Assembly (NCBI GenBank): GCA_964645935.1
Contig: CAZYAK010000081.1
Location: 1 to 5,981, forward strand
Direction of reading: 5' to 3'
Source: CAZYAK01 sp964645935
GTDB taxonomy: Bacteria; Patescibacteriota; Gracilibacteria; Peribacterales; Peribacteraceae
DNA: 5,981 nt
Shown here in pieces: positions 4,986 through 5,981 of the stretch. Position numbers and translations under genes: made by a program. Numbering within the stretch: position 1 is the first letter of the stretch; every line of letters begins with the position of its first letter. Below the pieces are notes generated by a model. That model searched no databases and was not told the origin of the DNA. It was given only the letters and a program-made list of their open reading frames with translations.

Positions 4986-5981
4986 TCAGATCAGCGGCTC
5001 CTCGAACGTCTCCTCCGCGGCGATCTCGTCTTTTTTCGGTGGCTCCGACGCCGCCTCGTCCCATTTCTTCAGCATCGTCTCCACCTCCGCGCGCGGCAGG
5101 CAGTACTTGGCGCGCGAGGCCGCGATGATCTCCTTGGAGTAATCCTGCCCCAGGACGGGCGCGTCCAGCGTCCGGCCGGAGAAGGCCTCCCGCAGCTCGC
5201 CGTTGACCGACATCTTGCAGTAGAACTCGCGCACGCCCAGGTTGATGATGTCGCGCTCCTTGAAGACGGGGTTGTACTCCTCGGCGAGGATCGCTGCATC
5301 CTCCGCGCCTACGCGGAAGCTGATCATGGAGCCCACGTTGCCGAACACGGTCTTGCGCACCACATCGCTCAGCTGCCCCATGTACTGGTGTGCGATCGTC
5401 AGATTGAGCCGGTACTTGCGCGCCTCGGAGAGGATCTCCGCGAAGGTGTCCGTGGCGAAGTTCTGGAACTCGTCGACGTACAGCGAGAAGTCCGTGCGTT
5501 GTTCCTCGGGCGTGTCCGCGCGGCTCATGGCGGCTTGGTAGAGCTTGGTGATGAACATCGAGCCGATGAGCGACGAGTTCTCCTCGCCGAGGAGGCCCTT
5601 GGAGACTTTCATCAGGAGGATTTTCTTCCCGTCCATGATCTCCCGGATATCGAACTTGGTCTTCGGCTGCCCGATCATGTTGCGGATCATGTTGGTGGCC
5701 ACGAACTGGCCCACCTTGTTGAGCAGCGGCGTGATGGCGTCGGCGTCGAACTTCTCGCTCCACGCCGCGAACTCCGAGACCCAGAAGCTCTTCACCACGG
5801 AGTCCTGGATCCGGGACACGATCTTCTGGCGGTAGTTCTTGTCCGTGAGCATCTTGAGGATCGAGAGCACCGTGGTGTTGGGGCTGTCGAGGAGCGCCAG
5901 CGTGGTATAGCGGAGGACATGCTCTAAGCGATCCGACCAGTTGCTGCCGAAGAGCTTCTTGAAGATCTGCAGGAAGCCGAT
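4986..5981 (-). CDS. Type IV secretion/conjugation ATPase of the HerA-TraG/VirD4-like group, C-terminal part
   Basis: The frame is open from the window edge (5981) to TGA at 4986-4988, giving 331 residues; the start lies outside. A GTG at 5870 is internal, because homologous sequence (SDRLEHVLRYTTLALLDSP) precedes it. The Walker B motif is LYVDEFQNF (Asp-Glu at in-window residues 170-171, codons near 5474). It is followed by the AEILSEARKY helix and IAHQYMGQL (about 196-204), which holds the conserved Gln of this ATPase group. Upstream, NKVGQFVATNMIRNMIGQ and the strand KILLMKVSKG with the LGEE segment are typical of the family; the Walker A loop must lie beyond the edge. Such proteins are hexameric ATPases that pump DNA or couple it to a secretion channel at the membrane. 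The last 45 residues are charged (EEPLI end) and less conserved. It is convergent with the 4401 gene. TraG/VirD4-like coupling protein versus HerA-like ATPase cannot be separated without the N-terminus. Confidence 0.87.
   Translation of the reverse strand: MGFLQIFKKLFGSNWSDRLEHVLRYTTLALLDSPNTTVLSILKMLTDKNYRQKIVSRIQDSVVKSFWVSEFAAWSEKFDADAITPLLNKVGQFVATNMIRNMIGQPKTKFDIREIMDGKKILLMKVSKGLLGEENSSLIGSMFITKLYQAAMSRADTPEEQRTDFSLYVDEFQNFATDTFAEILSEARKYRLNLTIAHQYMGQLSDVVRKTVFGNVGSMISFRVGAEDAAILAEEYNPVFKERDIINLGVREFYCKMSVNGELREAFSGRTLDAPVLGQDYSKEIIAASRAKYCLPRAEVETMLKKWDEAASEPPKKDEIAAEETFEEPLI

Noticed and set aside
4954..5927. Other open frames over the ATPase gene (a 323-codon plus-strand and a 269-codon minus-strand frame)
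   Set aside because: Both are rich in Arg/His/Leu with no motifs, whereas the accepted frame contains Walker B and family motifs.
5870..5981. GTG at 5870 as the start of the ATPase gene
   Set aside because: The same frame continues upstream with family-like sequence to the window edge, and Walker A is still missing, so the gene must begin outside.

Overview
The window is mostly GC-rich (roughly two-thirds G+C by eye), with one AT-richer patch at the left edge (about 42% G+C in its first 60 bases). It holds two recognisable families on the minus strand (a tRNA and an IS1595-type transposase), a secreted DUF4331/RTX fusion protein, a DUF2007 protein, the C-terminal part of a conjugation/HerA-type ATPase, two genes I do not recognise, and a 100-N assembly gap. 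My best guess at the host is a member of the Candidate Phyla Radiation (Patescibacteria). The grounds are the IS1595 variant with a degenerate zinc ribbon, the TraG/HerA-like ATPase and the long Ser/Ala/Val linker. This is an inference from protein style, not a marker gene. All five stop codons I can assign are TGA, so a code that reassigns UGA (Gracilibacteria/Absconditabacteria) is excluded.

Layout. 1-363 (-): 5' part of an IS1595 transposase with its own near-consensus promoter at 385-413. 441-517 (-): tRNA-Val(CAC) with encoded CCA. 518-752: intergenic, with a nested inverted repeat at 600-656. 753-1273 and 1375-1527 (+): two ends of an unrecognised gene, or of two genes, broken by the N gap at 1274-1373. 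1528-1756: intergenic, with an imperfect palindrome and a sigma70-like promoter. 1757-3883 (+): signal peptide, DUF4331, nineteen SSxx tetrapeptides and ten RTX nonapeptides, followed by a strong UUCG-loop terminator at 3905-3930. 3931-4059: short spacer with further inverted repeats. 4060-4287 (-): DUF2007 protein. 4288-4400: divergent control region. 4401-4934 (+): uncharacterised 177-aa protein with a strong Shine-Dalgarno sequence. 4942-4968: hairpin between convergent genes. 4986-5981 (-): C-terminal 331 residues of a T4SS/HerA-like ATPase whose start lies beyond the window.

The genes do not form one operon. Transcription units are short, mostly monocistronic, and arranged convergently or divergently. 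The most distinctive object is the exported DUF4331 protein. Its tail combines a low-complexity tetrad linker, carrying a nearly perfect 84-bp DNA duplication, with a predicted calcium-binding beta-roll. I see no defence system, CRISPR array or phage module. The accessory character comes from the IS element and from the conjugation-type ATPase at the right edge.
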